This document shows, piece by piece, positions 8,377 through 16,528 of a DNA stretch of 53,110 nt. A model generated the notes under the pieces. That model ran no database searches and was not told where the DNA came from. It saw only the letters and a list, made by a program, of their open reading frames with translations. Source of the stretch: JBDTNQ01 sp039933635. Its GTDB lineage: Bacteria > Acidobacteriota > Vicinamibacteria > Vicinamibacterales > SCN-69-37. The position numbers and the translations under genes are program-made. The stretch's first letter is position 1. Each line of letters begins with the position of its first letter. The stretch is taken from positions 1 through 53,110 of the forward strand of contig JBDTNQ010000015.1 of assembly GCA_039933635.1 (NCBI GenBank). The letters are read 5' to 3'.

Positions 8377-10959
8377 CTATCCGACCTTCACCACCATCAT
8401 CGTGGCGTCGTCGAACAGTTCCTTACCGGCGCGGAAGCGGCTGACTTCGTCTTCGAGAGACGTGAGCAGTGCGTCGGCGCTCTTGCCGACGGCAGCAACG
8501 AGCGCGGATTCCAGGCGCTGCGTGCCGAACATCTCCCCTTCGGCGTTTTCGGCTTCGACGCAGCCGTCGGTATAGAAGAACAGCAGATCGCCGGCCGCGA
8601 GTTGCACACGCTGCTCGGTGTAACCGTGGCCCGAGATGAGGCCAATCGGCAGGCCCGTGGACTCCATCCTGTCGAGGGCATCCTGGCGTAGCACGTACTG
8701 CGGATTGTGGCCGGCGTTCACACAGCGAAGGATCCGCGTCACTGGATCGAGAATCCCGACGAACAGCGTGGCGTAGACGGGACCAGGCGTCGTGCTCTCG
8801 ATGTCCCGATCGAGCTCACGCGCGAGGGCAGCCAGATCCTGACCGAGCGCCAGACGCGTGCGCAGGGAAGCCTGGATGTTCGCCATGAGCAGCGCCGCGC
8901 CGACGCCCTTCCCCGAGACATCTCCCACCAGCAACGCGATCGTTCCGTTCGCCAACTGGAAGTAGTTGAAGAAATCGCCGCCGACTTCACGCGCCGGCAC
9001 CGACACACCCTTGATTTCGGTCAGGCCGAGCACGAGCGGCACCTGCGGGAGCATGTCGTGCTGAATCTGACGACCGAGCTCGAGCTCGCGGCGCAGCCGC
9101 TCCTGCTCGACGGCGGATCGCTGGTGGATCTCGACGTCGGCCGCCATCTGATTGAACGCCTTCGCCAGACGGCCGACCTCGTCGTTCGAGCTGACCTCCA
9201 CTCGCGCGTGGTAGTCGCCCTGCGCGATGCGGCGCACGCCTTCGCTAAGGCTCGAGAGGTTGCGCGTGAGTCGCGACGACAGGGGCACGATGCCAATCAG
9301 GGCGAGACCGATGAATGCGAGGCCGAATCCCGCGTTGCGCGCGGTCCGCCGCTGCAGGTCGGCCAGCGCCTCGCCCACGGGCCGCGCGATGCCGAACTTC
9401 AACCCCGACCCGGTCGGATCATTGGTCGTCACGACGACCCACTCGGGCAGAACGGTGGTTCCGGCTGCGCTCTCAGGCTTCGCCGCCGCCGTGTTCAGGC
9501 TCTCGATGACCTTCCGGTCGGCATCCGTGGGGGTGAAAAGATGTCCATCCTTCGCCACGGCGAACGGGACCTCGCCGCGGTCGCGGCGGGTCGTCGTGAA
9601 CACCGTCGAGAGGAGGTTGGGAAGATTGATTTCCGCGTTGGCCTGGCCGACGAGCTCGCCGTTCTGCTCGACGCGCACGTCGAGCCGGCTGCCGGTGATT
9701 TGCGTCCGGCGCTGCGTCGACGAGGCAGTCGTCACCGTCGATACCGATGCCGGCGTGGTGGCGGAACGCGGCGAGGCAGCGGGTGTCCGGGCGGCGGCCC
9801 CGGCAGACGGTGCCGCGCCAGTCCTGGCGGAATTCGCGGACGTCGAGGTGGGCGTCGCTGCCTTCGTGGTGGCATCGGCCGCGCGTTGCGCCACCTGCTC
9901 CTGGAGGATCTGGATGCCCTGACGGATGCCCAACATCCGCTGGTTCACTTCGGCAAACACACGAGTGCGTTCCTCAGCCGACAGCTGATCGAACCGGCCA
10001 TCGGGAACGAGCTGGCGCACGAGCTCGTCTCGGATGGGCCCCATGTCGATTCGGATCCGATTCGGATCAGCGTTGGGATCCTCGAACGGCGGTGGCGGCG
10101 TGCCGGGCGCGCCGATGCGCGGCGTGTTCGGCACACCCGGCCCCGGCGGGCCCTGCGCGGCATCACTGGCGGAGGGTGGAGGGCCGTCCGGGCGGCCGCC
10201 GCCCCTGAAGCCGCCGTTGCGGAAGCGTCCGCCACCGCCATCGCCCCGGAAGGGGTCGCCGGACTGCGGCGCATCGCCGGCGGGCGGCGGAGTCGTTGAT
10301 GCGGCCGTGCCTGGAGTCGTGGCCGGTGGGGCGCCTGATGATCGGTCAGTCGCACCGGTCCCGAGAGCGGCCGATGGGCGTGCCGGAACGAAGTCGACCG
10401 TCGGCGGAACGGGGGCGGCCGGCGGCCGCGGGGCGGAAGGCGCCGAAAATGGGGTGCCAGGTGGAGGGACGGTGCCATTGCCGCGGCCCCCGGAGCCGCC
10501 AAATCCGCCCGGTCCACCGTCCCGGCGTCCACCACGGCCTCGCAGGCCCCGCAATTCGACGTTGTTAATCAGCATTGCCAGGTCGCCGAAAGCTCCCGCC
10601 ATCTGGCGATCGCTGGCGGCGGCCGCGGCGGCAGAGGCCTGCGCGGACGCAGCAGCCGCCGCGACGGTCTCGTCCGCGTTCATCGCGGGCTTGACCGGCT
10701 GCGTCGCTTGCGCCGTCGCGACTGGCGCCGCCGCCTGCGACGCAGCCGTCATATCCATCAACCGTTCAACCCGCTGGCTCAACTGCGCGGTGACGATTTC
10801 CATCCGCTGGCTGAGTTCGCTGGTGAGCAGTTCCGCTTCGTGTCCAGCCGCGTCGCGCATGGCCTGTACGTTGTTGGTGTAGGCATACAGGGTCAGCGCC
10901 GCCAGCGGCACGACCGACAGCAGGAAGAACGCAACGATCAGACGGAGCCGAAGATTCAT
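8377..10959 (-). CDS. Membrane HAMP-PP2C (RsbU/SpoIIE-type) serine/threonine phosphatase with long disordered sensor region
   Basis: An 860-aa membrane signalling protein. Order: TM1 at residues 7-27 (LIVAFFLLSVVPLAALTLYA), a long extracytoplasmic part from about 30 to 540, TM2 (FGLAFIGLALIGIVPL), a HAMP domain (RRIAQGDYHARVEVSSNDEV), a short coiled coil and a PP2C-type SpoIIE phosphatase domain to the end. The metal-binding aspartates are visible in EVGGDFFNYF, LLVGDVSGKG, FYTDGCVEAEN and FDDATMMVV, so it should be active. Such proteins dephosphorylate anti-sigma-factor antagonists. The sensor region is dominated by Ala-, Pro- and Gly-rich low-complexity sequence (for example RGLRGRGGRRDGGPGGFGG), with only a small structured part before TM2 that resembles a degraded dCache. 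No anti-sigma or antagonist gene lies beside it. Three 11-bp tandem copies of GTCTCGTGTGG (10964-10996) precede the start. Confidence 0.9.
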   Translation of the reverse strand: MNLRLRLIVAFFLLSVVPLAALTLYAYTNNVQAMRDAAGHEAELLTSELSQRMEIVTAQLSQRVERLMDMTAASQAAAPVATAQATQPVKPAMNADETVAAAAASAQASAAAAAASDRQMAGAFGDLAMLINNVELRGLRGRGGRRDGGPGGFGGSGGRGNGTVPPPGTPFSAPSAPRPPAAPVPPTVDFVPARPSAALGTGATDRSSGAPPATTPGTAASTTPPPAGDAPQSGDPFRGDGGGGRFRNGGFRGGGRPDGPPPSASDAAQGPPGPGVPNTPRIGAPGTPPPPFEDPNADPNRIRIDMGPIRDELVRQLVPDGRFDQLSAEERTRVFAEVNQRMLGIRQGIQILQEQVAQRAADATTKAATPTSTSANSARTGAAPSAGAAARTPAASPRSATTPASVSTVTTASSTQRRTQITGSRLDVRVEQNGELVGQANAEINLPNLLSTVFTTTRRDRGEVPFAVAKDGHLFTPTDADRKVIESLNTAAAKPESAAGTTVLPEWVVVTTNDPTGSGLKFGIARPVGEALADLQRRTARNAGFGLAFIGLALIGIVPLSSRLTRNLSSLSEGVRRIAQGDYHARVEVSSNDEVGRLAKAFNQMAADVEIHQRSAVEQERLRRELELGRQIQHDMLPQVPLVLGLTEIKGVSVPAREVGGDFFNYFQLANGTIALLVGDVSGKGVGAALLMANIQASLRTRLALGQDLAALARELDRDIESTTPGPVYATLFVGILDPVTRILRCVNAGHNPQYVLRQDALDRMESTGLPIGLISGHGYTEQRVQLAAGDLLFFYTDGCVEAENAEGEMFGTQRLESALVAAVGKSADALLTSLEDEVSRFRAGKELFDDATMMVVKVG

Positions 10960-11013
10960 CGATGTCTCGTGTGGGTCTCGTGTGGGTCTCGCGTGACAGC
11001 CGCGCGACGTGTG

Positions 11014-11769
11014 TCAGCCGAAGACGGCGACGACCGGCGCGTGATCGCTCGTGCCGAACTCGCGCATCGACGTCACCTTTGTCGCCCGGGCTGCCAAGGA
11101 GGAACTCGCCAGGACGTAGTCAATCCGCCATCCGATGTTGCGTTGACGCAGATTACGCCAAGGCGCCCACCAAGTGAACAACTCGTTGTTGTCGGGATCG
11201 AGAGCCCGGCCGACATCGACGAGGTCGTGCTCCAGCAGCGTGGCCAGGTGCGTGCGCTCCTCGGGCCGGGTGCCGATCTGTCCGGGCTTCCGTTCCTTCG
11301 GATGCACGTCGCGCTCCTCCCTGGCGATGTTCAGGTCCCCACAGAGGAGTAGCGACCGGCCCTGTCGTTTCGTTTCGCCCGCCCAGGCGCCGAGCGCCTC
11401 GAAGAAGCGCAGCTTGCTCTCGTAGTCCTTGCCGCCGTTCGGCACGTAGATCGAGGCCGCAACGACGGGCCCGAGTTCGGCTACGACGATGCGCGTCTCC
11501 ATGTCAAAAGACGGATGGGAGAAGGCAGGTGGTTCCGTGAAGAAACTGTGACGCACGAGAAGCGCGACGCCGGAGTAGCCCCCCGCACCGTGCCAGTAGC
11601 ACCAGTAGCCGCCCGCGTTCATCAGCAACTCCGGCACCTTGTCCGGTGCGGCTTTGATTTCCTGCAGGCACACGATGTCCGGCTGTTCGGCCTCGATCAG
11701 CGTCCCCAGTTCGTGCTGCCTCGCGCGGATGCCGTTGACGTTCCAGGTCAGGACTTTCACGACCACCAC
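11014..11769 (-). CDS. xth: Exodeoxyribonuclease III (AP endonuclease)
   Basis: A 251-aa member of the ExoIII/Xth family, which removes 3'-blocking groups and cuts at abasic sites in base-excision repair. The catalytic blocks are all present: LTWNVNGIRAR (Asn), PDIVCLQEIKA (metal-binding Glu), SIYVPNG (Tyr), LLCGDLNIA (Asp, Asn), RIDYVLAS and the C-terminal GTSDHAPVVA (Asp, His). Length is normal for the family. The start codon lies 13 bp inside the 3' end of the upstream aminotransferase gene, so the two are probably co-transcribed. Downstream, 54 bp separate it from the PP2C phosphatase gene. Confidence 0.96.
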   Translation of the reverse strand: MVVVKVLTWNVNGIRARQHELGTLIEAEQPDIVCLQEIKAAPDKVPELLMNAGGYWCYWHGAGGYSGVALLVRHSFFTEPPAFSHPSFDMETRIVVAELGPVVAASIYVPNGGKDYESKLRFFEALGAWAGETKRQGRSLLLCGDLNIAREERDVHPKERKPGQIGTRPEERTHLATLLEHDLVDVGRALDPDNNELFTWWAPWRNLRQRNIGWRIDYVLASSSLAARATKVTSMREFGTSDHAPVVAVFG

Positions 11770-12959
11770 CCGGCCACCCAGAGCGCCAGGACACCAGCCA
11801 GGGCCGCCAGGCCCGTCACCAGGCGTCCGAGGCCCTCCGCGACCGTCTCCGGATCGAGCGCGCCGTACGACACGCGAACCGAGCAGCCTTCGTGATGACC
11901 AAACGCCGATCCGGGGGTCACCGCCACGCCGTGCTCGCGAATCAGGCGTTCCGTGAGGGTCATCGCGCCGAGTGGCGTCCGCACCTTCAGGAAGAAGTAG
12001 AACGCGCCATCAGGTGCGACCACATCGCAGGGCAGGCCCGGCGCGGTCAGCGCACCCAACATCCGTCGCCTGGTTCGTTCCAGATCAGGCAGATGCCGCG
12101 CGGCGTGTGCCCGTCCCACACCGAGCGCCGCGACGGCCGCGTGCTGCGCCACGACCGTCGCGCAGATGAGCAGGGTGTCCTGGATCTTGGCGAGCCCGTC
12201 CGACAGCACGTCGGGCACAATCATGTATCCCACACGCCACCCCGCCATGCCGAAGGCCTTGGACAGCGAGTAGAGGGAGATCGTGTGCGCGGCAGCGCCA
12301 GGTATCGCGCCCGCCGAAAAGTGCGCGACCTGACCGTACGTGAAGTACTCGTAGGTTTCGTCGCTCACGTGAAAGAGTCCGCGCGCGGCGCAGAGCGCGT
12401 TGAGCGCCCGCAGGGACGCCTCGGCGTACACGACACCTGTCGGGTTGTTTGGCGAGACGGTGACGACGGCGCGCGTTCGCGGCGTGATTGCCGTGGCAAT
12501 GGCCTCGATGTCGAGCTGGAAGCTCGCGGTCGTGCGGACCGGTACCGCACGTCCTCCCGCCATCTCGACCGCCATCTCGTGATTGAAGTAGTACGGCAGC
12601 GGCAGGATGACTTCGTCGCCCGTGTCGACGATCGCCAGCATCGCGTGCATGAACGCCAGGTTGCAGCCGGCGGTGACGTAGAGATGGCTCCCGGGCTCGA
12701 CGACGATAGCGTTGTCGACCTCGAGCTTTCGTTCGATTGCCGCAAGCAGCTCAGGCTCGCCTTCGATGGGGCCGTATCCGTGATTGGCTGCGCGGGCACT
12801 CGCGCGTTGCGCGGCTTCGACGACCTCGGCTGGCGGACCGTAGGACACGACGCCTTGCCCGAGCGAAATCGTTCCAGGCGTTTCCGCGATCCAGCGGCTG
12901 ACGACCGGAATGACCGGCGCCTGGACGGCCGCGATGCGCTGAGACTGGGAAAGAGGCAT
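11757..12959 (-). CDS. PLP-dependent class I/II aminotransferase
   Basis: A fold-type I aminotransferase of about 400 aa. The PLP-binding features are visible: SPNNPTGVVY (cofactor pocket Asn), HVSDETYEYF (Asp that contacts the pyridine nitrogen) and SLSKAFGMAGWRVGY (Schiff-base Lys and the Arg for the carboxylate). The N-terminal SLGQGVVSYGPP block is typical of the aspartate-aminotransferase-like subfamily. I prefer the ATG at 12959 (MPLSQSQRI), which starts close to the conserved part; an ATG at 12974 is also possible. The specific amino acid cannot be told. The last 17 or so residues (AALAGVLALWVAGWWS) extend past the normal end and are strongly hydrophobic, which is odd for a soluble enzyme. 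The 3' end overlaps the exonuclease III start by 13 bp. Confidence 0.9.
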   Translation of the reverse strand: MPLSQSQRIAAVQAPVIPVVSRWIAETPGTISLGQGVVSYGPPAEVVEAAQRASARAANHGYGPIEGEPELLAAIERKLEVDNAIVVEPGSHLYVTAGCNLAFMHAMLAIVDTGDEVILPLPYYFNHEMAVEMAGGRAVPVRTTASFQLDIEAIATAITPRTRAVVTVSPNNPTGVVYAEASLRALNALCAARGLFHVSDETYEYFTYGQVAHFSAGAIPGAAAHTISLYSLSKAFGMAGWRVGYMIVPDVLSDGLAKIQDTLLICATVVAQHAAVAALGVGRAHAARHLPDLERTRRRMLGALTAPGLPCDVVAPDGAFYFFLKVRTPLGAMTLTERLIREHGVAVTPGSAFGHHEGCSVRVSYGALDPETVAEGLGRLVTGLAALAGVLALWVAGWWS

Positions 12960-13004
12960 GCCGTCCCAGTTCAAAGGTCGAACGCCAACGTCACGATATC
13001 GGGC

Positions 13005-13601
13005 CTAGGCTCTGGTCACTTGTCTCTGGCTGCGGTGCGCATCGAGCACGAACGGGCCGAGGCGCTTGCTCAAGTAGACCTTCGACTCGTAGGCGTCAGG
13101 CGATGGCTCAAGCTTGACGACGTTGAACTGCAGGCTGTCGAGCGTGCCGCGCATGTCGTAGTAGCGGTTCTTCGTCTTGACGACGACTTCGTCGTAGCCC
13201 TGCGACACCGCCCACACTTCCTGCTCCTCGGTGAGCGCGCGGAAGTGCCCCTGGCCGCGCCAATCCAGGCGCGTCGCGCCGAGCCAGTTGTAGAGGACCT
13301 TCTGTCCGTCGAACGCGATCGACTCGCGAAGACGATCCACGAGGTCGGCCAGTTTGGGATCCGATTCCTCGACCCGCAGCTCGTGCGAGACCTTGTACGA
13401 AACCGGCACCACCGTGGATCCATCCTCCGGCAGCACGGCCTCAGCCATCAAGATCTGATACTCGCGTCCGTCGAGCCGCTGGATGATTTCGGCGGCCGTC
13501 TTGCGTTCCGGAAACTCGTTGAAGAACTCCTCGATGTAGGCAATTTCGAGGGCGCCCTGCTGCAGCGGGTATTCCCGGATCAAGTAGTTGACGTTGCTCA
13601 T
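13005..13601 (-). CDS. GNAT-like acetyltransferase-fold protein
   Basis: A 198-aa protein with features of the GCN5-related N-acetyltransferase fold. The segment ATRLDWRGQGHFRALTEEQE fits the acetyl-CoA pyrophosphate loop (R-G-Q-G-H in place of Q/R-x-x-G-x-G/A), and is followed by a strand-helix (YDEVVVKTKNRYYDMRG) typical of the C-terminal GNAT half. Related proteins with this KTKNRYYDMR pattern are annotated only as GNAT family, so the substrate is unknown. The start at 13601 is the first ATG and gives a complete N-terminus. It lies 75 bp downstream of the glucanotransferase gene and 45 bp upstream of the aminotransferase gene on the same strand, so the group may be transcribed together. 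Confidence 0.7.
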   Translation of the reverse strand: MSNVNYLIREYPLQQGALEIAYIEEFFNEFPERKTAAEIIQRLDGREYQILMAEAVLPEDGSTVVPVSYKVSHELRVEESDPKLADLVDRLRESIAFDGQKVLYNWLGATRLDWRGQGHFRALTEEQEVWAVSQGYDEVVVKTKNRYYDMRGTLDSLQFNVVKLEPSPDAYESKVYLSKRLGPFVLDAHRSQRQVTRA

Positions 13602-13676
13602 TGTGGAAAATGTCGGCGTCTGCCGGCGTCACGCGTCGCCAGACCGGCCCCGCTAGTTTAGCCGCAACGGCGCGGG

Positions 13677-15251
13677 TCAGCGTCCGGGCGTGAGGCGGCC
13701 TGCCCGCGCGAGCAAGGCCCGCAGGAAAGCCGCCCGTTCCTGGCCATCCGGCCGGCGCTGGAGGCCATCGATTGGAAACGGGAGGCACCAGGTCCAGTTA
13801 TGGGAGGTCACGGTGCCGGGGGCGTTGACGCGGGCCGGCCAGCCGAAGAGGTCCTGGATGGGGAAGATCACCTCATCCGAGGCCGATTCGGCGGCCAGGT
13901 CGATGAGGGCGTCGCGGATGGCCGGACACCAACCCTCGTCCGGCGAGAGTCCCCGTGCCGCCATGGACGGAATCGCCAGGACGGCCGCGCGATCCGCTTC
14001 GGGCAGGTTGTCCCACCAGACGGCAAGCGGCTCGGTGTCGTGGGTGCCGGTCATGGCCGCCGAGAGCGGCGGGTAGTCGGCCGGATTCAGGTACGGCGCG
14101 CCTTCGGCGTGCCAATCGCGTTCCCATCGCATGACCTTGCAGCCGGGCATGTGGAGCCGCGCAAGAGACGGGCGGAGGAAGTCCGGAACGACCCCCAGGT
14201 CCTCGGCAATGAGCGAGAGTCCGCTTTCGGACAACGCCCGCATGACCGCTTCGCCCTGGGCAATCTGATCGGGCTCATCAGCCGGCGAGAAGAACGGGTC
14301 ACCGAGCGCCGGCCGTCCAAACGTGCGGTAGAGGCCGATGACGTGATCGACGCGCAGGATGTCGTAAAGCCCGGCCATGCGCCTGCCCCGTTGGCGCATC
14401 CACGCGTAGCCGGTTCCGCGGATCGTGTCCCACTTGTACATGGGCAATCCCCAATCCTGCCCCGTGGGACTGAAGGCGTCCGGCGGCACACCGGCCGACA
14501 CGTCGAGGCGGAACTCGTCGACGCGCGCCCAGACCTCCGGACTGTTCGCACCAGCCACGAACGGCAAATCGCCCACGAGCGCCACGCCTCGCCGATGTGC
14601 CTCGACTCGGGCGGTCTGCCACTGCCCTTCGGCGACCCACTGCAAATACTGATGGAGCAGCACCTCGCGACTGAGCTGCCGGCGGGCTTCGTCGAGTGCA
14701 CGCGGTTCTCGGTCGCGAAGGGGTGCGGGCCATGCGCGCCAGGACGGCTCAGCCCGCGACGCGGCGATCGCCAGGTACAACGCGTAGTCGTCGAGCCACC
14801 ACCGCTCGCGCGCCACGTACGCGGCGAGTGACGAGGCGCGCGGCGTCAGTTGCTCCCACTCCTCCTTGAGAAACGCCGCGAATGCCAGCGCGTGCGCTTC
14901 ATCCTTCGCCCGGCGCACCGCGTCGTAGTCCACCATCGGCGATTGCCGGGCGCTGCCAATGGCCGCCTGCGCGTCGACCGACAGCGCGGGCGTACCGCCG
15001 GCGCGCGCGAAGTCGGACACGCCCGCGAGCGAGATGAAGATGGGATCGATCGACAACGTGGAAATCGCCGAGTACGGCGACGTCATGCCGGATGGCATGG
15101 TCCCGAGCGGCAGCACCATGAGGCGGCTGCATCCAGCGTCGTGCAGCCACGCGACCAGCGGCAGCAGGTCGGGAATTTCACCAATACCCCAGCTCTCCGA
15201 GGACCGAATCGAAAACAGCGGGACATTGATCCCCGCGTGGCGTCCACTCAC
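13677..15251 (-). CDS. malQ: 4-alpha-glucanotransferase (amylomaltase, GH77)
   Basis: A 524-aa glycoside hydrolase family 77 enzyme that transfers maltosyl or longer alpha-1,4-glucan segments in maltodextrin and glycogen metabolism. The catalytic triad is in place: nucleophile Asp302 in ILRVDHVIGLYR, acid/base Glu350 in LIAEDLGVVP and transition-state Asp405 in TGTHDTEPL. The N-terminal INVPLFSIRSSESWGIGEI and the SPYSAIST segment are also typical GH77. The length matches bacterial amylomaltases without the extra N-terminal domains of the E. coli type. It sits 61 bp downstream of an aminotransferase gene with no other glucan genes in view. Start ATG at 15251 fits the family N-terminus. Confidence 0.95.
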   Translation of the reverse strand: MSGRHAGINVPLFSIRSSESWGIGEIPDLLPLVAWLHDAGCSRLMVLPLGTMPSGMTSPYSAISTLSIDPIFISLAGVSDFARAGGTPALSVDAQAAIGSARQSPMVDYDAVRRAKDEAHALAFAAFLKEEWEQLTPRASSLAAYVARERWWLDDYALYLAIAASRAEPSWRAWPAPLRDREPRALDEARRQLSREVLLHQYLQWVAEGQWQTARVEAHRRGVALVGDLPFVAGANSPEVWARVDEFRLDVSAGVPPDAFSPTGQDWGLPMYKWDTIRGTGYAWMRQRGRRMAGLYDILRVDHVIGLYRTFGRPALGDPFFSPADEPDQIAQGEAVMRALSESGLSLIAEDLGVVPDFLRPSLARLHMPGCKVMRWERDWHAEGAPYLNPADYPPLSAAMTGTHDTEPLAVWWDNLPEADRAAVLAIPSMAARGLSPDEGWCPAIRDALIDLAAESASDEVIFPIQDLFGWPARVNAPGTVTSHNWTWCLPFPIDGLQRRPDGQERAAFLRALLARAGRLTPGR

Positions 15252-15312
15252 GTCATTCCCCTTGGGAGCTGCGAGGGGCGCAGCTCGTCAATCCCGAATG
15301 CAAAAGCCGGAA

Positions 15313-16470
15313 TCAGCATTCCAACCGGCGCCCGATACGCGCCAGTCCTTCGTCGAACGTGTCCGGCGACGGCAGCAGGCTGCACACGACGTAGGCCTCG
15401 TGATCGAAATCGAAGAAATAGCCCGGATGCACGAGCACCTCGTCCTCCTCAAGCAATCGGAGGACCAACTGTTCCTCTGACAGGATAGCGGGAACGCGAA
15501 CGACGACCGACCAACCTCCGTCGGGAACGGTCAGTCCAACCGCCGGATGTGCCCGGCCCCAGGCGGTCAGCGCATCGAGGTTTCGCTCGAGCCGGGTCGC
15601 GATCGCTGCGCGGATGCCGTTTCCCACGCTGATCAGCAAGTCAGTGTTCAGCTGCACAGCGGTCGAAACAGACAAATAGGTATCCGCGATGACCTCGAGC
15701 CGCCCCATCGCTTCCTCAACATCGGCATCCGGTCCGGACACCCCAATCCAGGCCAGCTTCATCTGGGGGAGACCGGCGGACTTGGAGAGTCCGCCCAGCG
15801 TGAAGGTCAGGACGCGGGCTTCGCCAGCCAACGAGACGACGTCGGGCGGCGGTGAGAATTGATAGTCGAAGAAGACCTCGTCGGCGATGAGCGCGAGCCG
15901 GCGACGAGCGGCAAATCCGACGAGCCACTCCCGGTCGTCGGCGCGCAACATCGAACCGGTGGGATTATTGGGGCTGACGATCAGGACGGCGCGCGTGCGG
16001 TCTGTGGCCGCCTGGTCGAGCGTGACCCGGTCGAGGCACCATGCCCCCCCGGCGTCCAGGCGATACGGCGCGGACGTCACGGCGTCGAGCCGGGTCAGCA
16101 GTTCGAACAGCGGATAACTTGGCTGTGGCACGAGCACCTGGTCACCGGGTTCGCACAACAGCTTGAAGAGAAACGAGTACGCCTCGCTGGTGCTGGCTGT
16201 GAGGACGCAGCGGGACGCCGGCACGTCAGCACCGCGCGCGGCAAAGGTGGCCGCGACGCGCGCCCGGGCGTCAGGGTGTCCCAGGGCGTGAGGCCGATAG
16301 GATGCAACTCCCGGGCCCGACAGGACGTCTGAAAGGGCGGGGTACGTCAACCCCACGGCCGTCGGGTTCGTCTCAGTGAGATCGTAGAACCGGGTGCCTG
16401 ACGCCCTCGCCCGTGCCACCGCCCGGGTCAGGGCATTCGGTTCCAGACCCGGCAGGCGGTCGGAGAACAT
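15313..16470 (-). CDS. PLP-dependent class I/II aminotransferase (second)
   Basis: A fold-type I aminotransferase of about 385 aa. It begins FSDRLPGLEPNALTRAV and the YDLTETNPTAVGL block places it with aspartate-aminotransferase-like enzymes. The PLP pocket shows SPNNPTGSML, IADEVFFDYQ and the lysine segment TLGGLSKSAGLPQMK. In place of the usual S-x-S-K it has G-L-S-K, seen in some MalY/PatB and related proteins. Start choice is uncertain: ATG at 16470 or at 16482; neither has a clear ribosome-binding site. Longer in-frame starts are ruled out because they would run into the divergent M16 peptidase gene, whose ATG is at 16529. The very short divergent spacer must hold both promoters. Substrate unknown. 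Confidence 0.88.
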   Translation of the reverse strand: MFSDRLPGLEPNALTRAVARARASGTRFYDLTETNPTAVGLTYPALSDVLSGPGVASYRPHALGHPDARARVAATFAARGADVPASRCVLTASTSEAYSFLFKLLCEPGDQVLVPQPSYPLFELLTRLDAVTSAPYRLDAGGAWCLDRVTLDQAATDRTRAVLIVSPNNPTGSMLRADDREWLVGFAARRRLALIADEVFFDYQFSPPPDVVSLAGEARVLTFTLGGLSKSAGLPQMKLAWIGVSGPDADVEEAMGRLEVIADTYLSVSTAVQLNTDLLISVGNGIRAAIATRLERNLDALTAWGRAHPAVGLTVPDGGWSVVVRVPAILSEEQLVLRLLEEDEVLVHPGYFFDFDHEAYVVCSLLPSPDTFDEGLARIGRRLEC

Positions 16471-16528
16471 TGGCAAAAGCATATAGAAACTTGATCGCCA
16501 GTATCCTGTATCCCCAAGGAGCGCCCGC

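Noticed and set aside
10964..10996. Three 11-bp tandem repeats before the PP2C gene as a regulatory array or CRISPR-like element
   Set aside because: Only three short copies without spacers; probably slippage. Recorded with the gene but not called as a feature.
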